This document shows positions 32,690-45,039 of a DNA stretch of 64,000 nt, piece by piece. Within the stretch, counting starts at the first letter, position 1. Every line of letters begins with the position of its first letter. Source of the DNA: Dysidea avara (taxonomy: Eukaryota > Porifera > Demospongiae > Dictyoceratida > Dysideidae); the NCBI RefSeq assembly GCF_963678975.1, contig NC_089281.1:23974765-24038764 (forward strand), read 5' to 3'. The notes under the pieces were generated by a model that did no database searches, was not told where the DNA came from, and saw only the letters and a program-made list of their open reading frames with translations. The translations under genes and the position numbers were made by a program.

Positions 32690-33450
32690 TAGGTACTCTC
32701 CCACGCGGGAGATTATATGGCGTAGATAGGATGTCCTGTGACATTCTTGTGGTAGTAGCTAGTAGCTACAAGTCAGAAAAGGAGACTCCTCATTCTGTCT
32801 AGTGAAACTACAAAGCGATGGAAAGACAAAAGCAAGGAAATACCTATAGTAAATATCAATCTTGATATTAATGTAAACATTTGTTTGCAATCAACAAACT
32901 ATAGTCTAGCTACAACTTAAGCCTTAAGCTTGTTCAAATTAAGCCATAAGTAGACCAAAATTTTTCATCTTGTAACGTATCACTGGAAAATCATATTAGA
33001 AGATAACACAACTACTAGCTTAGTCCAGAGTGAGACCGTTTTTTGCTATTATCTCGGCTATTATAGCTGTACGTAGCTGCCTACAGTAGCTAGCCGCTAA
33101 GTACTGAGAAAAATAAGACAAAGCGAAGAAAAAAATGTGGTTTAGCCACGTGAGACTACTATATTTATTTATTTATTCACTAAAGCTATAGCTACATAGC
33201 TACTGACACACAAAACTGTCGCCAACTTACATGGTGGTGGTAACTATCCATATACTACGTTAATATACGCCAACAGAATGATGCTTGCAATAAATACACA
33301 CCGCATCTCAGCTCAGCACGTCATTTATTAGCTACTGCTAGCTATAACTATGATATAATGTGACAACGTCTGGTCAGGCTCCACATTTAATATGTAACAC
33401 ATTCGTATAATATCGCGGATACCGATCATATTGTTACGATCCCCTCGGTT
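32690..33450 (-). repeat. Segmental duplicate of the 5' region of Ig gene 3
   Basis: Homologous in the same orientation to parts of 46990-48545: tctcccacgcgggaga, gatggaaagacaaa, acatttgtttgcaatcaac, the signal exon and the ctacat/atatgtaacacattcgtat promoter-side flank. Intron 1 and exon 1 were copied, but no Ig exons came along. Confidence 0.65.
33231..33306 (-). pseudogene. Ig signal-peptide exon 4, nonsense mutation
   Basis: Reads MRCVFIASIILLAYINVVYG, then TAG where the other copies have CAG (Gln), then LPPP and the conserved T before GTAAGT. The single transition destroys the frame two residues after the likely cleavage site. Promoter-side and intron sequence is still conserved, so it could still be transcribed. 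Confidence 0.75.
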
Positions 33451-33581
33451 ACGATATTGAAGTACGTACAAGAAAACATAGTTTTAATATGTAACACATT
33501 CGTATAATATCGCGGATACCGATCATATTGTTACGATCCCCTCGGTTACGATATTGAAGTACGTACAAGAAAACATAGTTT
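33388..33581. repeat. Perfect two-copy tandem duplication, 97-bp period
   Basis: aatatgtaacacattcgtat recurs 97 bp later, and the two units appear identical through gaaaacatagtttt. It lies just upstream (minus strand) of the mutated signal exon; the equivalent flank at 48.5 kb has one diverged copy. Confidence 0.9.
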
Positions 33582-33680
33582 TAAGTTAAGTTAGGGATCC
33601 GCGCAAAAAAAGTAGTGAAACGAGGGAATATATAGCTTAAAAGTGCATGGTGAAACAAGGAAGGTTGCCTATACTAGATG

Positions 33681-34028
33681 CAGGGCCGTCCAGAGAAATT
33701 AAGGGGCCATTGTCAGCAGGTTGTGACCTTTTTTTTTTTTTTTTTGGTCTTTAACTTACAGCTTGGGTGAAGGGCCCCACTTTAAGTTGACAATGACAAT
33801 AACTACCCATCACCAACCATATCTCCTTATCTATAAGCTTGCTACACTGCTCCTCTGAAGAATACTGTGACTGCTCTATTAGAGTATTTAGATCTGACTG
33901 TTCTATTAGAGTATATCGATCTTTTAAATAGGTATTCAGGGGGCCCTTCATGGGGCCTCCTGGGGCCCCTTTCAGGCTGGGGCCCGGGGCAAAATGCACC
34001 AGTTGCCCCCCCCCTGTGGGCGGCCCTG
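33681..34028. mobile_element. hAT-like MITE copy 1, exact 8-bp TSD
   Basis: Termini CAGGGCCG and CGGCCCTG. actagatg is duplicated at 33673-33680 and 34029-34036. The body is shared with 51978-52338 (caaccatatctccttatcta, two CTCTATTAGAG words, tggggcctcctggggccc). An internal block of about 85 bp with a homopolymer is inverted relative to the other copy. Confidence 0.9.
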
Positions 34029-34036
34029 ACTAGATG

Positions 34037-36487
34037 ATCCCTCTAGTACGTCATTACCACTTGAACTTTGTCTGGAGAAGAAGGGACACGAAAACAATGT
34101 ATTGCTAACATATGGAAATGCAAATTTAAGGCAGCATGGTGCAGCAGTGAAAAGACTGCTGCTGTTAAATAGCATCAAAAATTGTCGGCCATCTATTAAT
34201 ATATGATTTAGCTTCAGAAAATCAGGAAAATCAATTAGTGTTGTGTACGTCATCTGGCAATATCAGCATTTCTATAATATTGCATTCCTAGTTTGTATTA
34301 GAAATGCGATATCGGAGGCGTAGGAAGGGGGGGGGGGGGGGGGGTTCCGAGGGGTTCAGGAACCCCCCTGTAAATTTCAGACTTTTGCAAGCAGGACCCT
34401 AACACACCATTTAATTATATAATACATTTCATTTTTTTAGGCTTTATATAGATCAAATGCATATAACAATAAGCAAGAGTAAGAAAAAGACTCTACAATC
34501 AAAGTACATGTGATGGAAGTTCCTGACCCTCAGATATTGCAAGGTCAAGTGCTCCTATGGTCACGATGAGACCTGCAGCTCCACGCAAGCAGGTTATAGC
34601 TGCTGACCTCAGTAAAGAAAAGCTAGTAGAACATTTATTCCAGGATACTACACTACTATAACTCTGGTCTCTCTTAGCAGCAAGCAGAGATGCCAACCTC
34701 TTGTAAGCAGTATAATACATTTCATAAATCATATATAGCTATCCATCCAATGATAGAGTAGCTTTGGTAATGTCATCTGGGAACTGCAATACATTCTAGA
34801 TCAGTCAAGTACAGATAGAGAAGTTATACAGAGAAGAGCCAAAGTTGGTCCGTGATCTCCAAAACTTCACATACAAAGATCACCTAACTATATACGTAGT
34901 GTAAACTTACCATCATTTAAAAGTAGTAGACTGCATGGAGATTCTATCACCTATTACACAACCATTTCGATCTAGATATAAAGGGGGAATGTTGTTACTG
35001 CAACTTTATCAATAACTATGCACTGTAAATTACTGTAAATTATGAAGTTCATACCAATGGTATGCTACATACCTGCAGTCACTTAATATGATGTACATAC
35101 TTACCTCAGTGCATATATAATACTAAATTGAAACTACCTAAATTACCTCCCTTATAGTTACAAAACCATGCATGCATATACACTTTGAAACTGCTACTCT
35201 GGTACTTGACAGTTCCTCTAAAAATAATTCATGTATGGCTTTGTATATTGGTATTTCTCGACTTTTTAAGATTTCTCTGTAAATACTTTAAATTAGGGAG
35301 CAAATGTGATACAATGCGGAGAAGTGCATGTTTTCACTTAATTAAATATGCCTATTGTGTAGGGTGTATATTATTACCATGTAGTGGAACCCCTTTTTGA
35401 TGTCTGCAAGCATGGATTTGCCCCTAGCTGAGACATTTAAAAAGTATAGAACTGTCATGACAGACTATATTTTGATTTCATGAATGATTTCCAATTTTTC
35501 ATTAAAGAATTATGTCATACTATGAATAATTTTGTACCCAATAAAGCAGGTCCACCTGTAATGACATGATTATTTCATTGTATACGTAGTTCTGTGAAGT
35601 ACCTGCAAGGCTTGACTTTTATTACCCCCACTATAATAATAATTATAGGAATGTGTGAGGGGGCTAGAGTAAGCAAGCCTACATGTGAAGCAAACTATAA
35701 CAGTCAGAAACTACGTAAAATTATGTTGAATGCAGAAAAAAACCAGATGACGTGGTGGGTGGCTTGATTCACATACAGCTTAAATCTATAGGTAAGTAGC
35801 GGAACTACACAGCCTTAGATTCAGGATTTCTTCTCCTAGCTGGCTCTGCATTCAGCCAGTAAACAGCATGACTTCACTGTCTATCCTTAATTACATGGTG
35901 CTTCTGTTTTGGTCGATTCTTAATAACATTATGATGAAATAATACACATGCAAGTCACAAAAATGAGTGCATGCTCTGGAACTGGTAATACATAGTATAG
36001 TGTCCTATCTTTGATTTACATGTTAATAATTATGTGTTGTGAGTGTACAATATAACTTCACTAATCACGCAGCTATGATAATTTAATATGCATGGTCGTC
36101 ATGGAGTAGCTATGTATTACATTTAAGAACTATGCTTGACTTGTACTATGATAGTATTTAGAAAGCAAAAAGCACACAGCAGCTATAGATTTTGTCAAGT
36201 TTATTCAATGGCTCTTAATACTGCATACATAGAAATGTGTGTGCTCAGCAAAAGCTCACATTTTACCCTGAAAGCTGAGGTGTTCAGTATAGGAGTTCAC
36301 CAAGTGAAGACCACACTGGCATTACCACAAGAAATCTGATTTGCTTGAAACATTATAGGTGTGAAATTGCATGTTGCAACCAGAACCTTATATAGATGTA
36401 GTTGTCACATTGTGTGTTATCTACATGCATAGTAGGATAATGACTATCTTTATTCAGTACAGCTTTGTAATGTAGAGTAATATTTTA
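34037..36487. other. No recognised gene
   Basis: Mostly AT-rich. An 18-base G-run is at about 34329-34347, next to cggaggcgtagg and ccccccctgt words that resemble an eroded hAT-like end. Around 34770-35000 faint LINE C-terminal similarity (YILDQSSTDREVIQRRA) can be read on the plus strand with stops. Confidence 0.4.
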
Positions 36488-36811
36488 TCTAATCCAAAAC
36501 AGCCAAGCTGTAAAAAAAGAGTGCAGCCCCCAAAAAGGCTATTGTGAAAAAAGATATGAAATCCAAGGTGGCGGCCAAGAAATGGCTGTGATGGTAGGTT
36601 AATGGCAAAAAATTTAATAACAACAATTCAGGTGAATTTGTGTTGCCTCCTCCACTAGGCTTCCACACTGAATTGTCGTAATTAAACCTTTTGCCATTAA
36701 CCTACCATCACAGCCATTTCTTGGCCGCCACCTTGGATTTCACATCTTTTTTCACAATAGCCTTTTTGAGGGCCGCACTCTTTTTTTACAGCTTGGCTGT
36801 TTTGGATTAGA
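36488..36811. mobile_element. Foldback with ~130-bp arms
   Basis: tctaatccaaaacagccaag at the left and its reverse complement at the right, with the whole arms matching (agagtgc.gcc, ggtggcggccaagaaatggc, taggttaatggcaaaa). The loop is about 60 bp. Related copies are at 50732-50985 and 8570-8725. Sequence beyond the right arm (atttcactt..ttttta) is also shared with the 50.7-kb copy. Confidence 0.8.
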
Positions 36812-37030
36812 TTTCACTTCTTTTTATATTAGCATATCCAAAGCCGGCCTGTGGATGGCTTTGGGGCTTTTTAACCTATATTTTTTTCTTTACCACAGGA
36901 AGAAGAAAAAGATGAAGCAGATTTTATTAATACTTTAATTCTGATTTTATCAGTAAATGTACAAATAATATATACATACAATACATATTTATTACATGTT
37001 GATTAATCCCTACACGATAACTTTTTTTAC

Positions 37031-39290
37031 ACTCTACTGGGTGACTTGAAATGTAGCTGAACTCTCTACAAGGTGATTTGCTTGTACGTAGATGAACTCT
37101 CTACAGGATTGTCACTACAGGGTGACTTGACTCTAGCTGAACTCTCTGAAGGGTTATCTGTTCGTAGCTGATCTCTCTACAGGGTGACTTGTTTGTAGCT
37201 GAACTATCTACAGGGTGATTTGTTTGTAGCTGAACTCTCTACAAGGTGATCCTTCTAGCTGATCTCTATACAGGGTGATCTGTTTGTAGCTGAACTTTCT
37301 ACAGGGTGATCTGTTTGCAGCTGAACTCTCTACATGATGGTTTCTTTGTAGCTGATCATGAACTCTCTACAAGGTAACTTCTAGCTGATCTCTCTACAGG
37401 GTGACTTGTTTCTAGCTAGTCTCTGGATGACTTGTTTCTAGCTGATCTCTCTACAGGATGACTTGTTTCTAGCTGAACTCTGGATTAATTGTTTCTAGCT
37501 GATCTCTCTACAGGGTGACTTGCTTCTAGCTGAACTCTCTATAGGGTTATCTTGAACTCTCTACAGGATGGTTCTTTGTAGCTGATCTCTCTTCAGGTGA
37601 CTTGTTTCTAGCTGATCTCTCTACAGGGTGAACTTGTTTCTGGCTGAACTCTCTACAGATTATTTATTTGCAGCTGAACTCTCTACATGGTGGTTTCTTT
37701 GTAACTGAACTCTCTACAAGGTGACTTCTTCTAGCTGATATCTCTATAGGGTGATTTTTCGTAGCTGAACTCTCTACATACAAGTCGACTTCTTCTAGCT
37801 GGTCTCTCTACAGGATGACTTGTTTCTAACTGATCTTTCTGCAGGGTGACTTGTTTCTAGCTGAACTCTACAGGGTGGTCTGTTCATAGCTGAACTCTCT
37901 ACAGGGTGATTTGTTTGCAGCTGAACTATCTACATGGTGGTTTCTTTGTAGCTGAACTCTCTACAAGGCAACTTCTTCTAGCTGATCTCTCTATAGGGGG
38001 ACGTGTTTGTAGCTGAACTGTGATTTGTTTGCAGCTGAACTCTTTACAAGGTGACCTTTCTAGTTGATCTGTCTACAGGGTGATCTGTTCATAGCTGAAC
38101 TTTCTACAGGGTAGTTTGTTTGCAGCCGAACTCTCTACATGATGGTTTCTTTGTAGCTGAACTCTCTACAAGATAACTTCTTCTAGCTTATCTCTCTACA
38201 AGATCTCTTTGCAGGGTGACTTTTTTCTAGCTGAATTCTACAGGGTGATTTTTTTGCAGCTGAACTCTCTACATGTAGCTGAACTATCTACAAGGTAACT
38301 TCTTCTAGCTGATTTCTCTACAGGGTGACTTGCTAATTGTTTCTAGCTGATCTCTCTACAGGGTGATTTGTTTGTAGCTGAACTCCAAACAATTTGATTT
38401 GTTTGCGGCTGAACTCTCCACATGGTGGTTTCTTTGTAGCTGAACTCTCTACAATGTAATAGCTGATTTCTCTACAGGATGAGTTGTTTCCAGCTGAACT
38501 CTCTACAGGGTGATCTCTTCATAGCTGAACTCTCTACATGGTGGTTTCTTTGTAGCTGAACTCTCTACAAGGTGATTTCTTCTAGCTGATCTCTCTACAG
38601 GGTGATTTGTTTGTACCTGAACTCTCTACAAGGTGATGTCTTCTAGCTGATCTCTCTACTAGATGACTTGTTTCTAGCTGATCTCTCTACAGGGTGACTT
38701 GTTTCTAGCTGATCTCTCTACAGGGTGGCTTGTTTCTAGCTGAACTCTCTACAGTATGATTTGTTAAGTTTTTAGCTGAGCTCTCTCTTGTTTCTAGCTG
38801 ATCCCTCTATAGAGTTATAGCTTGTTTGTGTAGTTGAACCCTTTACAGGGTGGTTTTTTGATTGGTTGCTGAACTCTCTACATGGTGACTTGTTTGTACT
38901 ACAGAGTGACTTGTTTGTAGCTGAACTCTCTACCGAGTGACTTACTTGTAGCTGAAGATTGTATAAAGTAACTTGTTTGTAGCAGAGTTTTAGGGTAGCT
39001 AACTTGTTTATATATATAGATGAACTCTCTACTGGGTAGTTTATTTTGTAGCTGAACTCTCTACACAGTGACTTGTTTGTAGCTGAATTCTCTACAGAGT
39101 GACTTGTTGTAGCTGAACTCTCTACAGGGTGACTTGTTTATGGCTGAACTCTCTTCGGTGTGACTTATAATGTTCTGAATATCTACAGCGACATATTGTA
39201 GCTAAACTCTCTACAAGGTGACTTGCTTGTAGCTGAATTGTCTATAAGATTAACTGTTCGTAGCTGAACTCCCTATAGAATAACTTGCAA
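37031..39290. repeat. Minisatellite, ~31-bp unit, roughly 70 copies
   Basis: Head-to-tail units of the type GTAGCTGAACTCTCTACAGG followed by GTGAYTTGTTT, with common variants (ctagctgatctctctacagg; catggtggtttctttg). Units vary by substitutions and short deletions. Higher-order alternation of variant units is visible in places. The period is not a multiple of three, and no frame is open across it. Confidence 0.9.
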
Positions 39291-39389
39291 TGCAATCTAA
39301 TTCTAAATTATAAACGTAGCTGAATGCTCTATTATGGTGACTGTTGATCAAGCAACTGGAAAGAAATCAAGTTGATAAAATTATGACAA

Positions 39390-40015
39390 GGGTTTAGCTA
39401 AACTTTCAGCACAATTCTTTTGTACCTGTGAATGTAAGTTGTCTGGTCCAGGGGGCTTTATTAGGTGACAATGCTGCCTAATAAACCCTTAATTTCCGTT
39501 ATGTCAGACAATAATCAGTATAGCAGGTTCAGTAGTACAAGTAAACACTGATTGAAAAAGAACTTCAGCTGTCATTCCCAGCAAGGGCACCATCAGTTTT
39601 AACAATTTGACCATTTTTTGGTTTTAGCCCAGATTTATTAATTTTATTAAATTCTTCACACATAGCCAAGTAGTTTCCTTTCCAGTATAAGTAGTTGTTA
39701 AATCCTCAGCAGTAGGGTTGTCAAACTATACTACCATGTCAAACACTCATGGTCACTAGAACCCAATGGAGATATTATTGTGTTGTACAAAATGAACGGA
39801 ATTAATATCAAAAGTGGATATTAAATCAAGAAGAGACCACTTCTATGATGAGTAAAACCACTGACATGCTGAAATAGATAGGCATCATCAATAGCATCAA
39901 GTAAGTCAACAGCTAGGGATGATACACTCCCTGCACAGTTTAAATCAATGCATGAAAAAGTTAAAATTTTCTAATGGCAGATAGTGTAATCTACGATTAT
40001 TGTCATCGCTTGAGG
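39390..40015 (-). pseudogene. Degraded LINE endonuclease/RT junction
   Basis: The minus strand, with stops and frameshifts, shows SLAVDLLDAIDDAYLFQHV, the endonuclease motif LGSSDHECL and the RT start KAPGPDNLHS. This is the middle of a non-LTR element, opposite in orientation to the LINEs at 29-31 kb. Non-functional. Confidence 0.65.
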
Positions 40016-40216
40016 GTGTACTGAAAATGCTCTCAGATTCAATCTCAAAACATTCAAATCTCAAAATTTCCTCTGCGTGTGTGTGTATGGGCGGGAGCAT
40101 GCCCCAGACCCTCCTAGTATTGGCATGCTTTGCATACTAGTGTGCTTTGCATACTAGTGTGCTTTGCACACTAAGGTACAGTTGATACTTTTATATAAAA
40201 CATTTTGTAACTTACA

Positions 40217-40243
40217 GCCCCCCCCCCCCCACACACACACACT
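40217..40243. repeat. Homopolymer C run joined to CA microsatellite
   Basis: About 14 C residues followed by five or six CA units. Confidence 0.85.
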
Positions 40244-41155
40244 TTTGAGTACCGTTCTCTGCCCCTACCCAGCAACTTTTGTAAAAGAAATTTATCTGAT
40301 AACAGCACATAATTTTTGTTCTAAAGTGCTGCAGGATATATATGGTGCACATTTCTGTCTCATTATACACTGTAAATTCAAAAGCATATAATATGAATTT
40401 AGCATACAAAAAATGTCTTATATAGCATCATAAGCAATGGCATTGCATGCTGTCATTTGGGTGATTTTTCATTCTTCTCCATGCTTGGCAGCTGATAATT
40501 ACCTGCCATGTGGAGGTAGTAAAATACCCTTTGAATTATTGTATTTCCTTGGTTAAATTCTTGCTACAACATGTGACTCTATGAAACCACAGCTATAAAC
40601 TTCCTGGAGGGGGGTTAATGTTTAGACTGTACATAAATGTCATTTTGAATCCCTAGGTTCTTAGTGTGTTTCACAGAAATAAGGGTTTCTGCTCCAGGGG
40701 AGTTTCACTGATCAAGCAAAATTAAAATATCCTAATAGAGCAATCACCATATTGTCAACCATATAGTAATATTTGATGAATTGCTGAAATCACTTCAAAT
40801 TCAACTTCAGAGAGACTAACTTTCATCAAACTGTGGGCCGTAGACCATGTAGCTAGCTAGATACATTGCATGCTAGTATACCTTTCACATTTGTAGCTAC
40901 TAGGCCCTGGTATTAGTATCCAGAAATTTCTGGAGTCACCCATGGTAATGTCTTTGACACAACTATTGAGAATGACATCTTTTAACTTTAGTAGAAGCTG
41001 TCAACCATACATATCAGGAAAGATCTTATGCCTGTGTTGAAACTATTACATAAATAGCAACCAACATCCATGTCCATTGTAATCGAAAACTGCATGGCTT
41101 TTAGTTTTCTCTAGTCATGTTGTAGGGACCATCCACAAATATGAACACAGTACGT

Positions 41156-41161
41156 TTTATT
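41156..41161 (-). terminator. Putative poly(A) signal of Ig gene 3
   Basis: AATAAA on the minus strand, 25 bp beyond the TAA of the last exon. Canonical hexamer, position typical for a short 3' UTR. Confidence 0.5.
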
Positions 41162-41185
41162 CAAATATTATTTACAATTAACTAT

Positions 41186-41313
41186 TTAAATAAGATACAT
41201 GGAACATAAAATTAGTACGATTACATGAAATGACAAAAAATGATTAGAATACACTGTCCCTGTGACTGCTCCACTTCTACCATTACCACCATTAGTTTCT
41301 CCAGGATTTGGAC
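41186..41313 (-). CDS. Ig gene 3, exon 4: GPI-anchor-like tail
   Basis: Homologue of 20011-20129: acceptor attcttgcag, then a Gly/Asn linker (GPNPGETNGGNGRSGAVTG) and a hydrophobic end (FLSFHVIVLILCSMYLI) before TAA. The phase fits directly onto exon B at 42388, giving 79+309+306+128 = 822 nt, 273 residues. No Ig/FN3 exon can be found between 41313 and 42388. Either this paralogue naturally has only two Ig-like domains or it lost the exon. Confidence 0.7.
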
Positions 41314-42387
41314 CTGCAAGAATATTAACTAAATAGACCTGGCATAAAATAAGTTTTAAAAGAAGTGCTTACAACCAGTTACTAGGCTATTATAGGCTAC
41401 AGATATGGTTCAGCATAAGCTGTGTTGTTATGATATATATACTACTTGCAAAATGCAGTGGATGCCAGTGTAGCATAGTATAGCCTGAGCTATGTAGTGA
41501 GGTAAAACGTAGATGAAAAGAACTTCTCTGTAAAGTTTCATCCCATGCAAATTGTAAACAGCCACTTCAGCCAGCCTATAGCAGCTGGTACAAACTTTTG
41601 AAATGCTGTATGAACACAAGCCTGTTAAGTTAATTAATGGTCTACTATAGGTTAGCACTACTGTTCTTGTGGTACATTTCCAAGTACTCTATGCCGTTGC
41701 ATTACCTTCAAGCACTCAGGCCATTAACAATCTTCTACTTGATTTAAATAACCTGTCTACGTACATGTGGAATTCCACAACAAAATGATTCCAAGTCGTT
41801 GTGTACAACAACATCAAATGCTTGTCAAACTTTTGTGGCTTCAGCTCTTGTATGACTTGGTGTACTGCCCCTTTATTATACTACATATTTACACTGTCAT
41901 ACTTCCTAGTAATTGAAATAGCCCATATACTGAAGACTAAACAATTACTTGCAGTAGGGCTTGATAAATGCATTAGCATTCAGTTATACATGTTGCTAAG
42001 ATTGAGAAATACCATTACAAGCAAATTATATGATCCCACAGTCAATTGATGTGTTAAGTTGTAGGCATATAGGTAATACATCGGTGACTGAAAATCTAGC
42101 TAAAGTCTATCACTAATTGTCAAATTGCACTGTTACTAATTATTTTAAAATCAAAAGTCCCTACAAATGTGTATATTCATCGTTGATGTAGGCCACATTT
42201 GCTGCATGGGAATTACAGAAGAGAAAGGAATGTTATTTATCCTGTTGGCATCACAGAGATGTAACAGAATACCAGACAGTGTAAGACAGCTAATAACGTT
42301 AATCAAAGTCAAATAGACAGACAGACAAGTACTATAATACATATACACTTTCTATGTACAATGCAACACAGAACACAGTATACTTAC

Positions 42388-42693
42388 TGATAACTGATAT
42401 TATAAAATCTTCATCATCTCTTTCTCCTTCAGAAAAGGCAGTAAGCCTGTATTCTCCCACATCTTCAGGCTCTAAAGAACTTATAGTTATTCCAGTGAAT
42501 GTGACGAAAAATCTTGATGAATTCTGTTCCCTAAAAACACCATCATTAGCTTTCTTAAACAACGTCAATTCTGGAGATGGTCTTCCAACCGTTGTAAAGT
42601 TTAGCATTACTCGAGTTTTGACTAGCAAGTTGTAATGAAACTGGTCCTGTGGTTGTCCTTGTTGTTCATCTAAATTTACAATATCCGGTTCCT
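42388..42693 (-). CDS. Ig gene 3, exon 3: Ig-like domain B without cysteines
   Basis: 102 codons, phase 1 to phase 1. Same pattern as the other B exons (RVMLNFTTVGRPSPELTLFK; SLEPEDVGEYRLTAFSEGE), again without the two canonical cysteines. More diverged than copies 1 and 2 are from each other, so it is an older duplicate. The intron after it aligns with the gene-1 intron back to about 41930. Confidence 0.8.
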
Positions 42694-42751
42694 CTGTAAG
42701 CAAAGGTATAACGATGTCACATTGACTACTAGAATCATAATTAATGCTTAC

Positions 42752-43060
42752 CAAATATAATTAACCCAACTGAGGAGCTGTATAGATCTTGCATTGCATT
42801 ATTGGTCAATGAAACCAAGCAGTAATATCTACCCTCATGTGAGGACATCACAGGTTCAAATATCAGTGAGTGTGTGTCTGGTGAAAAATAGATATCAGTA
42901 TCAGTATTGTTAACAACAAAAATGATGTTGGGCTGTCCATTCCTCAACACACCCCAACCAATTTGTTGCACAGAACTTGGCTTGTACATACATGAAAACG
43001 ATGCTCGTGCCCCAAGTCTGGCAACAAGCCTATCATCAGGGCTAATGGTCAAATCATCAG
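42752..43060 (-). CDS. Ig gene 3, exon 2: Ig domain A
   Basis: 103 codons, acceptor ctgtttttag, donor GTAAGC. Intact Ig landmarks: Cys in ASFSCMYKP, QQIGWGVLRNGQP, and HEGRYYCLVSL. Substitutions are spread along the domain, and the Cys and Trp positions are kept, which fits a functional paralogue. Confidence 0.8.
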
Positions 43061-44253
43061 CTAAAAACAGCAGAGGAATTAAGAGACATGTATAGGTAGG
43101 GGAAGCACCATATTTGTTATATAGCTACACTGTATAGTATATATACAACTCACCATCCTATGTTTTGCTAATTCTTTAGTAACTATACAGCAGTTTACAT
43201 GAGGTTATTAAGGTTAAAAGGAAATAACTCCATGAACGTTAACATTCTGTATTTTCATTTATAATTTTAATAGGATCAACAAAATCAATTACAACCAAAT
43301 TTGGCTACCAACAATGTGTGTTTATGTAGTCTATGAGTACCTAATTGCCTTATTGTGCAACTTAGCTGCTACTGGCCTGGCTGTGTCAAAAAACAAGTTC
43401 CATGAATGTCTGCAAAATAGTCTACATCTTCTGAATCAATACATAACATGCTAGAGAAAGAAGATCAAGTTTTAAATCAGTTACATCTATCTTGTAGCAC
43501 TACAATATTCAAAAGATTTCAATGTGGCACATAATGTGCAAATTATTTAATGCACAACCATTCAATTGGGGACTGCCACTAACCTACGGAACTAGTACAA
43601 ATTAAACAGTGAAATCAAAACAAACTATTGTCTGATAGCTATAGTTATATGGCTTAATTTATAATATGCAGTATTATGGAGATCCAGACTTTTGAAAGGA
43701 GTGAAATAATACTCAATTTTATGATTTAAGACTGAAGTATTTATGCAAACTGTAATATACAGTGCACCTTAGTGCTGGATAAAAGTTATTCATACATTAC
43801 CGTGGTCTGCAAATGTCTATAGAAATGCATACACTGTAAAAAGTAAGCAGTGAATCCTGTGGTAAATAGTAAACGTCGCTGTAAATTCTTAGAACTAAAA
43901 TATACAGTGAAGTTCACTGTTTACCACAGTATTCATTATATTGGGAAGTGTGAATGTAATTGGCTAAATGAAAAGTATTTTAATAAAGTCTGAGAGTCAT
44001 ATACTTGAAACCACATGCCCCTTCATTAGAGTTAGGGCCCTAGCAGATTGTCTACTCAGCCTAATGGTAAGGTCAGCTAGCTTCTCTGCTGTCACGTGCA
44101 CAGTAGCAATAATAAAGTGAAGTTTTATTGGTATCAAAAACGTTTCATTAGCTAATTCCATTCTGTTGATTGGTAAAGCTTAGTTTGATCACATTGTGGG
44201 TCTGATCAGTGGTGGATCTAGATGGGTTTCGACAGAAACCCCTTTTAAATTTA

Positions 44254-45039
44254 GGCCACTCCAAATAAATTCTCTGTTTTCCGTCCTGGACTCAAGCATA
44301 TTTGCATGCGGGCGGGCGGTCCATTTCCATTATTTCATTATCAGATTGGCAGCTTTTCAAGCCATTATTTGCCTGCATGACACAACCATAAAAAACTGCA
44401 TAAAAGCATGCTTAAGCTTGTTCCTTCCCTTTTAAGTTGCAAAAATAGCACAAACGTGAAGTTTGTGCCTACTTGATAGCACTGCTGACACGTGAGCTGA
44501 CCCTGTTTCAAGATGGTTTTTACTGAGCCTGTCAGTATGCAAGAATAACCGGAAAATAATGGAAGAATACGGAATAATGGAATATTTAGAGCTGACAATA
44601 ACTATAGTCTCGTGCCCAGACCGCTTTTTTTCTTTTTGTGTGGGGGCGGAGAAAAAAGGGTCTGGTGGATCTCCAATACATTTTTTGTGCAGCCGGATCT
44701 ACAAAACTTGGATCGTTGATTAGTGGTGATGAATAGCAAAGGCCTGTTAACGAAGCAACAATAGGAATACGGCGCGCGTTTGCTTGGCAAGGTTACATCC
44801 TTGGCTACGCGCGCCGTATTTCCTATTGTTGCTTCGTTAACAAGCCTTTGCTATTCATCACCACTAATCAACGATCCCCAAAAGTTGTAGATCCGGCTGC
44901 ACAAAAAATGTATTGGAGATCCACCAGACCCTTTTTTTCTCCGCCCCCACACAAAAAGAAAAAACGGTCTGGGCACGAGACTAGACAGTAACTAGATGCG
45001 GGCGGTGGACGGGAAACGGAGAATTTATTTGGAGTGGCC
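44254..45039. mobile_element. PIF/Harbinger-like MITE, TTA duplication, middle of nest
   Basis: Termini GGCCACTCCAAATAAATTCT match in inverted orientation; TTA on both sides (44251-44253, 45040-45042). Subterminal gcgggcgg words match the sister elements. It carries the foldback 44605-44983. Confidence 0.8.
44605..44983. mobile_element. Near-perfect foldback, ~185-bp arms, 10-11 bp TSD
   Basis: Starts TAGTCTCGTGCCCAGACCGC, ends with the reverse complement, and the arms match almost throughout (ggatctccaatacattttttg; gaatagcaaaggcctgttaa). Flanks gacaataacta and gacagtaacta differ at one base. Same terminal family as 2591-2701. Confidence 0.85.

Noticed and set aside
37031-39290. CRISPR-like array
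   Set aside because: Units are head-to-tail with no distinct spacers of constant length; it is a minisatellite in a eukaryotic genome.
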